This document shows, piece by piece, positions 24,850 through 32,469 of a DNA stretch of 64,000 nt. Both the position numbers and the translations under genes were made by a program. Every line of letters starts with the position of its first letter. The first letter of the stretch is position 1. Source of the stretch: CAVRIA01 sp963721115 (lineage in GTDB: Bacteria; Desulfobacterota; Binatia; HRBIN30; CADEER01); assembly GCA_963721115.1 (NCBI GenBank), contig CAVRIA010000006.1, positions 62,001 through 126,000 on the forward strand. Reading direction: 5' to 3'. Below the pieces are notes generated by a model. It did no database searches, had not been told where the DNA came from, and worked only from the letters and a program-made list of their open reading frames with translations.

Positions 24850-25863
24850 ATGAGCATGGCAAACCCCACTATCGTTCTGCACCCCTATCCGCCGGAGCCC
24901 TCGATACTACATCCCGCTCCCGGTCGCACGACCCCGCCGGCACTAAGCGTCGTCGACCTGCGCAAGGAATACGGCGCCATCCGAGCGGTGGCCGGCCTGA
25001 GCTTCCAGATCGGGGCGGGCGAGGTGTTCGGCCTGCTGGGGCCGAACGGGGCCGGCAAGACGACCACGATCTCGGTGATCGCCACCCAGATTCGACCCTC
25101 CGGGGGCGATGCCCTGGTGTTCGACCACAGCGTTCGCGACGACGTCGCGGTGGTGCGGACGATGATCGGGGTGGTGCCGCAGGACCTGTCGATCTACCCG
25201 AAGCTGACGGCGGCGGAGAACGTGCGCTTCTTCGGTCGCATGTACGGGGTGGAGAAGAGAGAGCTGGAGCGCCGCGTCGACGAGCTGCTCCACCTGGTCG
25301 GTCTCGACCCGCGCCGCGACGACTACGCCGGCGAGTTCTCCGGCGGCATGAAGCGGCGCCTCAACCTGGCCGTGGGCCTCGTGCACCGACCCAAGCTGTT
25401 GCTGCTCGACGAGCCGACGGTGGGTATCGATCCGCACTCGCGCGAGCACATCTTCGACATCGTACGCCAACTGCGCAGCCAGGGGGCGGCCATCCTCTAC
25501 ACGACCCACTACATGGAGGAGGCTGAGGCGCTCTGCGACCGGCTGGGCATCATGGACGAGGGCAACATCATCGCCACCGGCACGCTGCAAGAGCTGCTGT
25601 CCGAAGCGGGGTGCGCCGAGGTCGTCGAGGTGAGAGGGCTGTCCTCTCCGGACGCGCTGCGCCGCCTGCAGGGGCATCCGGCCGTGTGCCGCATGGAGAC
25701 CAGCGAGAACGTCACACGGATGTACGTCGTCAAGGCGGCGCACCTTCTCGCTCCGCTCCAGCAGGCGCTCGGCAGCCAGGTGCAGGACGTCTCGGTGCAC
25801 ATCGCTCCCCTGAGCCTGGGAAATCTGTTCCTGCAGCTCACCGGCAAGAAGCTGCGCGACTGA
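24850..25863 (+). CDS. ABC transporter ATP-binding protein (ABC-2 export type)
   Basis: A 337-residue ATPase with Walker A GPNGAGKTTT (about residues 61-70), Q-loop GVVPQDLS, signature FSGGMKRRLNLAVGL, Walker B LLLLDEPTVGIDP and switch His in LYTTHYMEEAE. The N-terminal 33 residues are Pro-rich and not part of the fold. The C-terminal region is the tail typical of DrrA/NatA-like exporters. It heads an operon with an MlaC-like gene 5 bp downstream and an ABC-2 permease. TolC is divergent upstream. Confidence 0.88.
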   Translation: MSMANPTIVLHPYPPEPSILHPAPGRTTPPALSVVDLRKEYGAIRAVAGLSFQIGAGEVFGLLGPNGAGKTTTISVIATQIRPSGGDALVFDHSVRDDVAVVRTMIGVVPQDLSIYPKLTAAENVRFFGRMYGVEKRELERRVDELLHLVGLDPRRDDYAGEFSGGMKRRLNLAVGLVHRPKLLLLDEPTVGIDPHSREHIFDIVRQLRSQGAAILYTTHYMEEAEALCDRLGIMDEGNIIATGTLQELLSEAGCAEVVEVRGLSSPDALRRLQGHPAVCRMETSENVTRMYVVKAAHLLAPLQQALGSQVQDVSVHIAPLSLGNLFLQLTGKKLRD

Positions 25864-25868
25864 ACCGC

Positions 25869-26498
25869 ATGCGCAGGTCGATTCTCGTGTTTGCGGCCGG
25901 CCTGTGGGTGGCCGTCGTGGCCCTGGCGTCCACGCCCCCGCCGGGGACGCCCGATCCCTCCACCGCCCTCGGGGTCACGCACCTGACCCTGGAGAAGGCG
26001 CGCGCCATCGTCGACAGCGACCGCACGCACAACCAGCAGCTCGAGGCCCTCCACGAGCTGCTCAAGGACTTCCTCGACACCGACACCATGGGGCGGGCCG
26101 CGCTCGCCGACCATTGGAAGAGCTTCAGCGCGGCGCAGCAGAAGGAGTTCCTGAACCTGTTTCGCGAGCTCTTCATGCGCACCTACGTGCAGAAGCTGCT
26201 GCTCTTCGAGAAGCCCGACTTCGAGTACAAGGGCGAGGCGCCGCTCGACGGGGGAATGCGCGTCGACACCTCCATCGTGACGCCGCGCGACGAGTTCGCC
26301 GTGACGTACCGGATGAAACGCGTCGACGGGCGGTGGAAGGCCACCGACATCCAGATCGAGGACCTGAGCTTGACCGACAACTTCCGCCGCCAGCTCGATC
26401 GGCTGCTCACCAAGTCGTCGGTGGAGAACGTGCTCGGCCGCATGCGGCGCAAGTACGGCAGCACGAAGGGCGGCGGGGAAGAGGGCGACGATCCGTGA
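25869..26498 (+). CDS. MlaC/Ttg2D-like periplasmic lipid-binding protein
   Basis: A 209-residue protein with an N-terminal signal peptide (RRSILVFAAGLWVAVVALA) and the MlaC (Tol_Tol_Ttg2) pattern: DFLDTDTMGRAAL, then QQKEFLNLFRELFMRTYVQKLL, then strands with RVDGRWKATDIQIEDLSL. MlaC normally shuttles phospholipid between outer and inner membrane and works with MlaFEDB. Here it lies between an ABC-2 ATPase and permease, and its stop overlaps the permease start (GTGA). No MlaD (MCE) or MlaE is present. The cargo is therefore likely lipidic but unknown. Confidence 0.82.
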   Translation: MRRSILVFAAGLWVAVVALASTPPPGTPDPSTALGVTHLTLEKARAIVDSDRTHNQQLEALHELLKDFLDTDTMGRAALADHWKSFSAAQQKEFLNLFRELFMRTYVQKLLLFEKPDFEYKGEAPLDGGMRVDTSIVTPRDEFAVTYRMKRVDGRWKATDIQIEDLSLTDNFRRQLDRLLTKSSVENVLGRMRRKYGSTKGGGEEGDDP

Positions 26499-27589
26499 AG
26501 CTCCTGCGCATCACCCTCAAGGACCTGCGCCTGATCCTGCGCGACCGGTCGGCGGCGGTGTTCCTGCTGGTCGTTCCGGTCATCATCATCTTCGTCGTCG
26601 CCGAGACGCAGTCGGGCGAGGGCAGCAAGAGCATCCTCTTCCCGGTGGTGAACGAGGATCAGGGGCCGGTTGCCAACGCGCTGCTCAAGGTGTTCGAGAA
26701 ACACCTCGACGTGCACGAGGTCGACCGCGAGACGGCCGAGCGTTGGGTGGGCAAGGAGAACCGCGCCCCGGCGATGCTCATCCTGCCGGCGGGGATGAGC
26801 AAGCGCTACCTGACCGAGCGCCCGTCGACCATCGAGCTGCTGACCGATCCCGCCCAGTGGACCGAGCTGGAAGCGATCAAGGTCGTGCTCCTGCTCGCCG
26901 ATCGCGAGGCCTCGACACTCGGCGATCCCTTCTCCGAGGAGCTGCTGAAGGTCGACGAGAAGAGCCTGACCGGGTCGTGGCTCAAGTTCACGTCGCTGGA
27001 GCAGAACGTCCCCGGCTTCAGCCTCACCTTCGTGCTGCTGAGCATGATCTTCGGAGTGGCCTTCGGGCTGCGCGACGAGGAGAGCTGGGGAACGAGTATG
27101 CGGCTCTCCATCGCTCCGGTGCGTCCATCGGTCGTGCTGGGAGGGAAGCTGCTGGCGCGTCTGGTGGTCGGCACGCTGCAGCTCCTCGTCCTACTGCTGT
27201 TCGGGCACTTCGTCTTCGGCCTCGCCCTCGGAAATTCCCACTTCGCGCTGCTCGCCGCCTCGATCGTCATCGTGTTCTCGATGGCGTGCTTCAGCGTCAT
27301 CATCGCCGGCCTGGCGCGCACGCGCGAGCAGATCATTCCGGTCGGCATCTCCGCCGTGTTCGTCCTCGCCGCCTTCGGCGGTCTGTGGTGGCCCTTCTTC
27401 GAACAGCCGCCGTGGATGCAGGCGGTGGCGAACGGCGTGATGACGACCTGGTCCATGTTCGCGATCCAGGACGTCATGATGCGCAACCGCACCTTGCTCG
27501 AGATCGCCCCCAAGCTCGGCATCCTGATCGCCTACGGACTGGTGTCCTTCGCGATCGGCCTGCGGCTGTTCCGCTATGCGGAGACGTGA
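26495..27589 (+). CDS. ABC-2 type permease
   Basis: A 364-residue permease: one N-terminal helix (about 22-37, VFLLVVPVIIIFVV), a large periplasmic domain (about 40-175) and five C-terminal helices with LRDEESWGTSMRLSIAP between the first two. It belongs to the ABC-2 exporter family (NatB/DrrB-like). Start is GTG 26495, overlapping the MlaC-like stop. With the ATPase at 24850 and the divergent TolC it could make an envelope-spanning lipid or lipophile exporter that uses an MlaC-like shuttle. Confidence 0.85.
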   Translation: MKLLRITLKDLRLILRDRSAAVFLLVVPVIIIFVVAETQSGEGSKSILFPVVNEDQGPVANALLKVFEKHLDVHEVDRETAERWVGKENRAPAMLILPAGMSKRYLTERPSTIELLTDPAQWTELEAIKVVLLLADREASTLGDPFSEELLKVDEKSLTGSWLKFTSLEQNVPGFSLTFVLLSMIFGVAFGLRDEESWGTSMRLSIAPVRPSVVLGGKLLARLVVGTLQLLVLLLFGHFVFGLALGNSHFALLAASIVIVFSMACFSVIIAGLARTREQIIPVGISAVFVLAAFGGLWWPFFEQPPWMQAVANGVMTTWSMFAIQDVMMRNRTLLEIAPKLGILIAYGLVSFAIGLRLFRYAET

Positions 27590-27678
27590 GCGGCCCGCCC
27601 CGGCGAGGAGCCGGGAGACGGCGCCGCGCCGCAAATCCGCTTGCGCCTGCCGGCCGAGCAGGTAAACAATCGCGCGCC

Positions 27679-29107
27679 GTGGACGCATTTGCGAAGAGCG
27701 ATCTGACCGAAAGGGCGCGCGCAGGGCACCAGGGCGCCGTTTCGTCGAATGCCCGCCCCGGGCAGGTGGGGACGCCGGCGCACGCGCGGCGCGTGGAGCT
27801 GGCGGGGTGGGGACACTACCCGGTCGTCGAAGGCCTCGTACGGCGCTCCGAGGACCTGGAGCGGATCACCCGCGGCGTCCCGCTGACGCGCGGCCTCGGC
27901 CGATCCTACGGCGACGCCTCCCTCCCGGCGGGGCGGGACGCGGTCGCCGCCAGCCCGCTCGCCGACCGCCTGCTCGCCTTCGACCCGGAGAGCGGCGTGG
28001 TGCGCGCCGAGGCGGGTGTTCCGTTGATGAAGCTGAACCGCCTCTTCTTTTCGCGCCGGTGGTTCACTCCGGTGACACCCGGCACCCACTACGTGACCCT
28101 GGGCGGCATGGTGGCGGCCGACGTGCACGGCAAGAACCATCACCAGGCGGGCTGCTTCGGCGAGCACGTCCGCGCCCTCCGCCTGCGGGTGGCGGACGGG
28201 CGCATCCTCGAGTGCTCCGACCAGGCGGAGCCCGAGCTCTTCCGCGCCACGCTGGGAGGCATGGGGCTGACCGGGCACATTCTCGAGGTCGAGTTCCGGA
28301 TGCAGCGCATCCCGACGCCGTGGATCTGGCAGGAGAGCGAGCGCATCGAGAACTTCGAGGCGGTGCTGGCGCGTCTCGAGGAGGCGGGGAAGGCCTGGCC
28401 GTTCACGGTCTGCTGGTCCGACTTCCTCGCCCGCGGCGACGAGCTCGGCCGCGGCATCCTGATGAAGGGGCGCTGGGCCGAGCCGCACGAGGCGCCGCGC
28501 GACCAACCCCGCTGGCGCCGCGCCGCCGGCGCTCCCCCTGTACCTGCCGAGCGGGCTGCTGCAGCCGTGGATGATGCGGATCGGGAACTGGCTCAACTAC
28601 GCCAAGCACGGCGCGCGAACCAAGACCGGCATCGTTCACCCGGAGACGTTCTTCTACCCTCTCGACGTCCTCCGCGACTGGAACCGTTTGTACGGCAGGC
28701 GCGGATTCACGCAGTACCAGTGCGTGCTGCCGGGGCCGAATTCCCACCCACGCCACCGCGATTTCGTCGCCCTCCTGCAGGCCAAAGGCGCCGCGACGTT
28801 CCTCTGCGTGATCAAGGACTGCGGCCGGGAGGGCAAGGGGATGATCTCGTTCCCGCGCCCGGGGATCTCGTACGCGCTGGACATTCCCGTCACCGGGCGG
28901 ACCCAGGAGATCGTCGACGCGCTCAACGAGCTGGTGATCGCCGAGGGAGGGCGCGTCTATCTGGCCAAGGACGCGTTCACGCGCCGCGAGCACTTCCGCG
29001 CCATGGAGCCGCGCCTCGAGGCCTGGACGCGCGTGCGCCGCAAGTGGGACCCCGGAGCGGTGCTGAAGAGCGCGCAGTCGGTGCGGGTCCTGGGAGACGC
29101 GCCGTGA
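27679..29107 (+). CDS. DprE1-like FAD-linked oxidase, apparent frameshift
   Basis: The N-terminal FAD-binding (VAO/PCMH-type) domain has TRGLGRSYGDAS, TPGTHYVTLGGMVAADVHGKNHH and LGGMGLTGHIL, as in decaprenylphosphoryl-ribose oxidase DprE1. The frame changes near 28530. The C-terminal substrate domain (LNYAKHG, QYQCVLPG, RGRVYLAKDAF-like segment) is in the new frame and ends at 29107, overlapping the SDR start (GTGA). Start is GTG 27679. DprE1 oxidises the 2'-hydroxyl of a polyprenyl-phosphate ribose; the SDR next door is the matching DprE2. The full protein is about 475 residues, as usual. Confidence 0.8.
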
Positions 29108-29841
29108 AGGTGGTGCTCCTCGGGGCCACGAAGGGCATGGGGCGAGCGCTGGCGCGCCTGATGGCCGCGCGCGGGGACCGGCTCTTCCTCCTCGGCCGGG
29201 ACCTTCACGACCTGCAGCGCAGCGCCGCGGATCTGCGCGTTCACGGCGCGCCCGATCCGGTCGGCACCGCCTACTGTGATCTGCTCGACCCGAAGAGCTT
29301 CGTTGCGGCGCTCGACACCGCCTCCGAGCAGCTCGGCGGACTGGAGACGGTCGTCGTGACGGCCGGCCTCTTCGCCGCGCAGGAGGAACTGGAAGAGGAC
29401 CCCGAGCTGTGCGAGCAGCTCCTGGCGGCGGACTTCACCAACACCATTCTCTTCTGCGAGCAGGCGCGCCGCCGCCTGCTCGCCGGGGGCGGCGGGCGGC
29501 TCTGCGTCTTCAGCTCGGTCGCCGGGGAGCGCGCCCGCAAGCCGGTGATCCTGTACGGGGCGGCGAAGGCCGGCCTGTCGCACTATCTGACGGGTCTCGA
29601 TCACAAGTTCCGCGCCCAGGGTTTGCAGACGATCCTGGTCAAGCCGGGCTTCGTCCACACCGGCATGACCGCCGAGCTTCAGCCGCCGCCGTTCGCCGGC
29701 GAGCCCGAGAGCGTGGCTCGCGTCGTGCTCGCGGCGATCGACCGCGGTGCGCCGGAGGTCTTCACGCCGGCGATCTGGCGCTGGATCATGCTCGTCATTC
29801 GCTTCCTGCCCCGCGGGGTCATGCGGCGCATCGCCTTCTGA
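29104..29841 (+). CDS. DprE2-like short-chain dehydrogenase
   Basis: A 245-residue SDR. The NAD(P) site is GATKGMGRAL (residues 7-16), the catalytic residues are Ser in FSSVAGERA and the pair in YGAAKAG (YxxxK), and LVKPGFVHTGM follows. The C-terminal hydrophobic end (WRWIMLVIRFLP) is typical of DprE2, which is membrane-associated. With the coupled DprE1-like oxidase it would epimerise polyprenyl-phospho-ribose to the arabinose form, a donor for arabinan-type glycans. No arabinosyltransferase is seen in the window. Confidence 0.82.
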   Translation: MKVVLLGATKGMGRALARLMAARGDRLFLLGRDLHDLQRSAADLRVHGAPDPVGTAYCDLLDPKSFVAALDTASEQLGGLETVVVTAGLFAAQEELEEDPELCEQLLAADFTNTILFCEQARRRLLAGGGGRLCVFSSVAGERARKPVILYGAAKAGLSHYLTGLDHKFRAQGLQTILVKPGFVHTGMTAELQPPPFAGEPESVARVVLAAIDRGAPEVFTPAIWRWIMLVIRFLPRGVMRRIAF

Positions 29842-29931
29842 CGAAAGCCGCACGCCTCCTCGGCCCGAGGTGGCGCTTCACCGCGGGAACTGTGACGCCC
29901 TCCAGAGATGTTCAGTAGGAAGGTACCGCGG

Positions 29932-30753
29932 ATGATCGGAGGTGAGCAGCGAAGGTTGAAGATGCTCTGCGCCGGGCTCTTCGCCGCCCTGGCCGCCGAG
30001 ACCGCGTGGCTCGCCTACCCGGCGGCGCGCGATCTGGTGGCGCCGCCGCGCCGCAGCCTGGTGGCGCGCGGCCGCGACGTCGCGCGAGACCTCGGATGCT
30101 TCTCGTGCCACGGACCGCGCGGCCGCGGTGGCGTGCGAAACCCGGGCGGCCAGGGAGACGCCGTGCCGTCGCTGAACGAGGGCACGCCGATGATGTTCGT
30201 CCACGACGACGAGGACATCCGCGAGTACATCCTCGACGGTGCCCCGGCGAGGAAGCGGGCGCAGCAATCGTACCGAAAACAGCTGGAATCGCAGGCGATC
30301 CGAATGCCGGCCTACCGAGGATGGGTGGACGACGCCGACGTCGACGCCCTGGTCGCGTTCGTCCGTGCCGCTTCGGAGCTCTTCGCCCCGGAGGATGGAC
30401 CGGCCGCTCGTGGCGCGGACATCGCCCACGCCAACGGCTGCTTCTCCTGTCACGGAGAGATGGGCAGCGGCGGCCTGCCGAACCCGGGGTCGCTGAAGGG
30501 CTACATCCCCGGCTTCGGAGGGGCCGACTTCGAGGATCTCGTGCAGAACGACGAGGAGCTGCGCGCCTGGATCAGCGACGGAACGATCCCGCGCCTGCGC
30601 GACGACCCGCTCGCCCGCTACTTTCTCGAGCGGCAGCGCATTCGGATGCCCGCCTACGGCGGTCACCTCGAGGACCGCGACATCGAAGCCCTGACGGCCT
30701 ACGTTCGCTGGCTGGCCGAAGGAAGGTGGACGCACCTACCCGTGTCCGAATGA
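29932..30753 (+). CDS. Membrane-anchored di-haem cytochrome c
   Basis: A protein of 273 residues from ATG 29932 (AGGAAGG 8 bp upstream; an ATG at 29908 is also possible). One N-terminal membrane segment (about residues 10-28) is followed by two similar cytochrome c domains, each with CFSCHG (CXXCH) and a later Met in RMPAY as the likely sixth haem ligand. The two halves look like a duplication. It would carry electrons in the periplasm. It opens a run of haem-associated genes up to 36800. The usual quinol oxidase or bc1 partner is absent. Confidence 0.85.
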   Translation: MIGGEQRRLKMLCAGLFAALAAETAWLAYPAARDLVAPPRRSLVARGRDVARDLGCFSCHGPRGRGGVRNPGGQGDAVPSLNEGTPMMFVHDDEDIREYILDGAPARKRAQQSYRKQLESQAIRMPAYRGWVDDADVDALVAFVRAASELFAPEDGPAARGADIAHANGCFSCHGEMGSGGLPNPGSLKGYIPGFGGADFEDLVQNDEELRAWISDGTIPRLRDDPLARYFLERQRIRMPAYGGHLEDRDIEALTAYVRWLAEGRWTHLPVSE

Positions 30754-30817
30754 CCGCGGCCTTCGACCGGTCGAGAGGCGCGCCCCGCCGGTGAAGACGC
30801 TTTGCGCTGGGGCGAAA

Positions 30818-30846
30818 TTGACATAGCTCCCACCGGCGCCGATAGT
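30818..30846 (+). promoter_or_regulatory. Sigma-70 promoter giving a near-leaderless transcript
   Basis: TTGACA (30818-30823), a 17-bp spacer and GATAGT (30841-30846). The next start codon is at 30856, only 9 bp after the -10 box, and no ribosome site precedes it. Transcription would start within about two bases of the ATG. Confidence 0.55.
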
Positions 30847-30855
30847 GGTTTGGCG

Positions 30856-31248
30856 ATGAGAAGACCGAAAGATTCGATCAAGACCGCTGCGCTCGCACTC
30901 GCGTGGCTCGCCCTGGCGTGGGGCGCGCCGATCTCGCGCCCCGCGACGGCATCCGCACAGGAATCGATCACGGCGAGCGGCGAGGTCGTCGACCTCGCCT
31001 GCTACTTGGCCAAGGGCAGCAAGGGCACGAGACATCGCGCCTGCGCGCAGCTGTGCGCCAAGAAGGGCATGCCGATCGGTCTGCTCACGGGCGACGGCAC
31101 GCTCTTCCTGCTGATCGAAAACCACGACAATCCCGATCCGTACGACGACGTGAAGAAGCTGGCCGGTGAGCAGGCCCAGGTGACGGGGAAGAAGTTCATC
31201 CGCGACGGCATGGTGTCGATCCAGGTGAGCGAGACCAAGGGCCTCTGA
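30856..31248 (+). CDS. Secreted small Cys-containing protein, function unknown
   Basis: A 130-residue protein with a signal peptide (about residues 1-35, ending ATASAQ). The mature part starts with ASGEVVDLACYLAKGS, then CAQLCAKKGMPIGLL, giving three Cys (C, CxxxC). A beta-rich OB-like end (AQVTGKKFIRDGMVSIQV) follows. I know similar proteins near cytochrome genes in several phyla, without an assigned role. The Cys set might bind metal or haem, or be redox-active. A strong promoter just upstream suggests it is transcribed separately from the di-haem cytochrome. Confidence 0.65.
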   Translation: MRRPKDSIKTAALALAWLALAWGAPISRPATASAQESITASGEVVDLACYLAKGSKGTRHRACAQLCAKKGMPIGLLTGDGTLFLLIENHDNPDPYDDVKKLAGEQAQVTGKKFIRDGMVSIQVSETKGL

Positions 31249-31276
31249 CGCTTCTCGGCCACCGGGTCACGGTTCC

Positions 31277-32410
31277 GTGTTTCAGGAACAATTGCCGGTC
31301 GGAGCGCCGGATCGGCGGCGGAGAGGGTGCGCATCGCGGCGAATCACACGCCGCATCGCCGCAACGACTGCCGCCGCGGCTTCGCTGTTCGCCCTCACCA
31401 GCTGTGCCGGAGACGGGCCGCCGCCGAGCGGCACTGGCAGCGCATTCGACCAGATCCAGCAGCAGATCTTCGACCGCAACTGCCTCTCGGCCGGCTGCCA
31501 CAACGCCCAGTCGCGCGCCGGCAACATGAACCTGTCTCCCGGTGCCTCGTACGACCAGCTGGTCGGCGTGCTTCCCGACAACCCGACCGCCCGCCAGGAA
31601 GGCTTCCTGCGCGTCGATCCGCTGCACTCCGACAACAGCTTCATCCTGCAAAAGCTGATCGGTCCCGGTGTGGGAGAGGGAAGCCGCATGCCGCTCGGTC
31701 AGGATCCGCTGTCGCCGGCCGATATTCAGATGATCACCGCCTGGATCGATGCGGGCGCCCCGCCCGGCGGCGGCACCGAGCCCACCTTTACGGAGATCCC
31801 TCCCACGGCGACCGCAACCCCGACCCCGACGCCGAGCGCCACTGCGATGGACACGGCTTCCCCCACGCCCACGACGACCGCGACTGCCACCGGCACGCCG
31901 GCCGACACGAGCACGCCGACGATCGCCCTGCCGAGCCCGACCGGAACGCAGGTGGCGACGCCGACCAGTTCGCCGAGCCCGACTCCGACCGCCACGTCGA
32001 CCGCGACTGACACACCGACCGCCACGCCGACGGCGACCGACACGCCGGCGGTCAGCCCGACGGCGACCGAGAACCCGAATGCGACACTGGCGGAGATTCA
32101 GAGCACGATCTTCAACCCGACGTGCCTCGACGCCAGCTGTCACAACTCCCAGGCTCGCTCGGGAGACCTCGTCCTCGAAGAGGGGACCTCGTACGGCAAC
32201 CTGGTCGGGGTCGAGCCGCTCAACTTCGCGGCGCGCACGGCAGGCCTGTTGAGGGTCGACGCCGGGCAACCCGACAACAGCCTCCTGATCTCGAAAGTCG
32301 AGGGTCCGCCGCCCGAGTACGGCAGCCGCATGCCGTTGAACAAGCCGCCGCTCAGCGCTGACCAGATCCAGCTGATCCGCGACTGGATCGCCCGCGGCGC
32401 ACCACCCTGA
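31277..32410 (+). CDS. Lipoprotein with two CX4CH haem-type domains joined by a Thr-Pro linker
   Basis: A 377-residue protein. The N-terminus is basic then hydrophobic, with a lipobox-like LTSC. Two similar domains of about 95 residues follow (about 52-160 and 275-377), with CLSAGCHN and CLDASCHN, that is CX4CH rather than CXXCH. Each continues with GSRMPL and an ADQIQLIRDWI-type helix, as in Planctomycete-type cytochrome domains. They are joined by about 110 residues of Thr/Pro/Ala/Ser repeat, likely an extended surface linker. The product could carry electrons at the cell surface; haem attachment at CX4CH needs proof. Confidence 0.75.
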   Translation: MFQEQLPVGAPDRRRRGCASRRITRRIAATTAAAASLFALTSCAGDGPPPSGTGSAFDQIQQQIFDRNCLSAGCHNAQSRAGNMNLSPGASYDQLVGVLPDNPTARQEGFLRVDPLHSDNSFILQKLIGPGVGEGSRMPLGQDPLSPADIQMITAWIDAGAPPGGGTEPTFTEIPPTATATPTPTPSATAMDTASPTPTTTATATGTPADTSTPTIALPSPTGTQVATPTSSPSPTPTATSTATDTPTATPTATDTPAVSPTATENPNATLAEIQSTIFNPTCLDASCHNSQARSGDLVLEEGTSYGNLVGVEPLNFAARTAGLLRVDAGQPDNSLLISKVEGPPPEYGSRMPLNKPPLSADQIQLIRDWIARGAPP

Positions 32411-32416
32411 GAAGCA

Positions 32417-32463
32417 GGTTGTTGGTTGTTGGGTTGTTGGTTGGCGGGGAGAACCGACAACCC
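32417..32463. repeat. Short inverted array with GTTGTTGG units
   Basis: Three 8-bp units (GGTTGTTG, GTTGTTGG, GTTGTTGG) start 6 bp after the haem-lipoprotein stop. A complementary AACCGACAACCC (32452-32463) follows. It lies between convergent genes, the same position and design as the longer array at 19989, and may be a bidirectional terminator. Confidence 0.55.
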
Positions 32464-32469
32464 GTCTTC

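Noticed and set aside
26743..29841. A 1032-codon open frame spanning permease, oxidase and SDR
   Set aside because: It joins out-of-frame permease codons to the first part of the DprE1-like gene and the SDR. It is explained by three genes and one frame change.
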